From: Phylloscopus collybita
Lineage: Eukaryota > Chordata > Aves > Passeriformes > Phylloscopidae
NCBI GenBank assembly: GCA_027886175.1
Contig: JAJNNQ010000006.1
Location: 14,723,001-14,787,000, forward strand
Reading direction: 5' to 3'
Length of the DNA stretch: 64,000 nucleotides
Made by a program: the position numbers and the translations under genes. The notes under the pieces were generated by a model. That model did not search any database and was not told the origin of the DNA. It saw only the letters and a list, made by a program, of their open reading frames with translations. Below, piece after piece: positions 62,830 to 64,000 of this stretch (positions are counted from its first letter, which is position 1; the number at the start of each line of letters is the position of its first letter).

Positions 62830-63400
62830 TCTGTTCATTTTGGGTGAGATAAGGTTAATTTTCTTCTTAGCAGCTTGCACATGGTGCTGTGTATTGGATT
62901 TGGGACTGCAACAGTGTTGATAACACAGGGTTGTTTTTGCTGAGCGTCAAGGCTGTTTCTGCTCCTCACCCCTCCCCATCTCACCACTAAATTGGGGGTT
63001 CAGAAGAAATTAAGAAAGGACACCTGTGGGACATTGACCTCAGCTGACCAAAGGGATATTTCACACCATCTGTCATCACACTTAATGATAGAAGCTGAGG
63101 AAAGAAAAGGAAGGTGGGATGTTCAGTTATGGCATTTGTCTTCCAAAGTCACCGTTATGCATGGTGGGGTCCTGCTTTCTTGCGGATGGCTGAACACCTG
63201 CCTGCCCGTGGACAGTGCTGAGAGAATTCCTTGTTTTGTTTTGCCAGTGTGTGTTGCTTTTGCTTTACCTATTAGACTACATTGATTTCAACCCACAAGT
63301 TTTCTTACTTTAACCCTTCCAATTCTCTCCCCCATCTCACTTCTGGGGAATGAGCAAGTGGCTGTGTGAGGCTGAGTTGCTGGCTGGAGTTAAAGAAAAA
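62830..63400 (+). mobile_element. Solo LTR of an avian ERV-L-like family, second subfamily
   Basis: Shows the family's start region (GGTTAATTTTCTTCTTAGCAG, CAGTGTTGATAACACAGGG), then CAGCTGACCAAAGGGATAT. After that come GGCATTTGTCTTCC, GATGGCTGAACACCTGCCTGCC, GCTTTTGCTTTACCTATTA, CAACCCACAAGTTTTCTTAC and CCAATTCTCTCCCCCATCTC, and a CTGGAGTTAAA end. The usual TATA box has decayed, and the expected ATTAAA poly(A) signal reads ATTAGA. It shares outer sequence with the LTR at 49317-49882 but differs in the middle, so the two are separate insertions. The 97-codon frame at 62992-63285 is LTR noise. Ends are approximate. Confidence 0.88.
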
Positions 63401-64000
63401 GATCTATAAAGATAAAGCATTGTTTGGCTGTAAATTAGATCTTCTATACATGATAAATATAACATTTTATTTGTAAAATTTAGCAGTAAAATTGTTTGAA
63501 ATATTTATTTCTCTAAATATTTTGCTACTGATAAAATCTAAATTGTATTGTTAGAAAAAGAATAAAATTTTAACTAAACTGGGAACCAGTAAAGAAATCA
63601 GTAAGCCTATTGGGAAGAGCAGTCTGTGGGCACTGTAGGTTGGAACACCCTCACATTGCAGAATCTACTATATTAAAGAAGGCATGCCATAGATCTGCTT
63701 TAAAATATGTAATTAACACTTTGGTGCCTTGCTCTGCACATTTGAGTCTAGCTAACCTGACCCTCCCCAGAGGATGTTCCAGACTGTCAGCACTGAACTG
63801 TGAAGCCTGAATGTAAGTATAAATGTCACGCAGGACGCCGTGAATGAGCCGCTCTGGACGCTTACATTATTGCACTGCTCTGTTTAGAGGACGCTAATTT
63901 GTTACAGAGTACTACATGAGGACTCCTCTGCTCTAGCCAGACACCAAAATGACAGTTATCACAATAACTTTTGGGGATTTTAATGTTCTGGCCAAAATAA
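63401..64000. other. Unassigned; 63790-63960 candidate conserved element
   Basis: The segment 63790-63960 is CpG-containing (around 63829, 63838, 63850, 63858 and 63893) in AT-rich surroundings and is non-repetitive. An open frame at 63610-63810 has no motif. The window ends inside unassigned sequence. Confidence 0.35.

Noticed and set aside
62992..63285. 97-codon frame.
   Set aside because: It lies within an LTR and follows its consensus wording.
49317..63400. The two plus-strand ERV-L-like LTRs could be the 5' and 3' LTRs of one provirus.
   Set aside because: They differ in middle sequence (different subfamilies), lie 13 kb apart, and the interval holds CR1 ends and a minus-strand Ty3-like fossil but no gag or pol of that family in plus orientation.

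Overview
The window looks like a non-coding stretch of a bird genome, most probably a songbird. The evidence is the repeat content. There are CR1 LINE fragments with the usual avian 3' ends (a run of ATTCTGTG-like units). There are also solo LTRs of avian endogenous-retrovirus families, with recognisable ends, TATA-like boxes and family-specific wording. The rest is AT-rich, stop-dense DNA with microsatellites and long A/C-only or T/G-only tracts. I found no convincing exon of a host gene, no tRNA or rRNA gene, no CpG island, and nothing bacterial (no operon, no CRISPR array). The setting is either a large intron or a gene desert; the sequence alone does not say which.

Layout. 1-9 kb: a 250-bp pyrimidine tract near the start, then mostly unassigned AT-rich sequence. 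9-21 kb: simple repeats, a 43-bp poly(T) run, a GC-richer, CpG-containing block at 16.64-17.01 kb that may be a regulatory element, and strongly G/T-free A/C tracts at 13.4 and 20.7 kb. 21-27 kb: unassigned, with two minus-strand open frames at 25.6-26.3 kb that I cannot assign. 26.8-27.6 kb: a minus-strand solo LTR. 30.25-31.3 kb: a plus-strand CR1 copy with an internal deletion, followed by a (CTAT)n microsatellite. 33-45 kb: mostly unassigned, with a perfect 17-bp inverted repeat at 43.2 kb. 45.4-45.8 kb: a probable second minus-strand LTR. 49.3-49.9 kb and 62.8-63.4 kb: two plus-strand LTRs of one broad avian ERV-L-like family but of different subfamilies. 51.2-51.9 kb: a decayed minus-strand reverse transcriptase of Ty3/gypsy type. 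53.6 and 59.4-59.8 kb: CR1 3' ends.

The most interesting item is the Ty3/gypsy-like reverse transcriptase fossil. Its motifs occur in the correct order on one strand, with at least one frameshift and several stops. Bird genomes are dominated by CR1 and retroviral LTR elements, so such a copy is unusual. Next in interest are a perfect 20-bp palindrome made of two inverted POU-like sites at 60.9 kb, the 17-bp stem at 43.2 kb, and several blocks that read like conserved non-coding elements but need a cross-species alignment to prove it. I saw no working gene system here.
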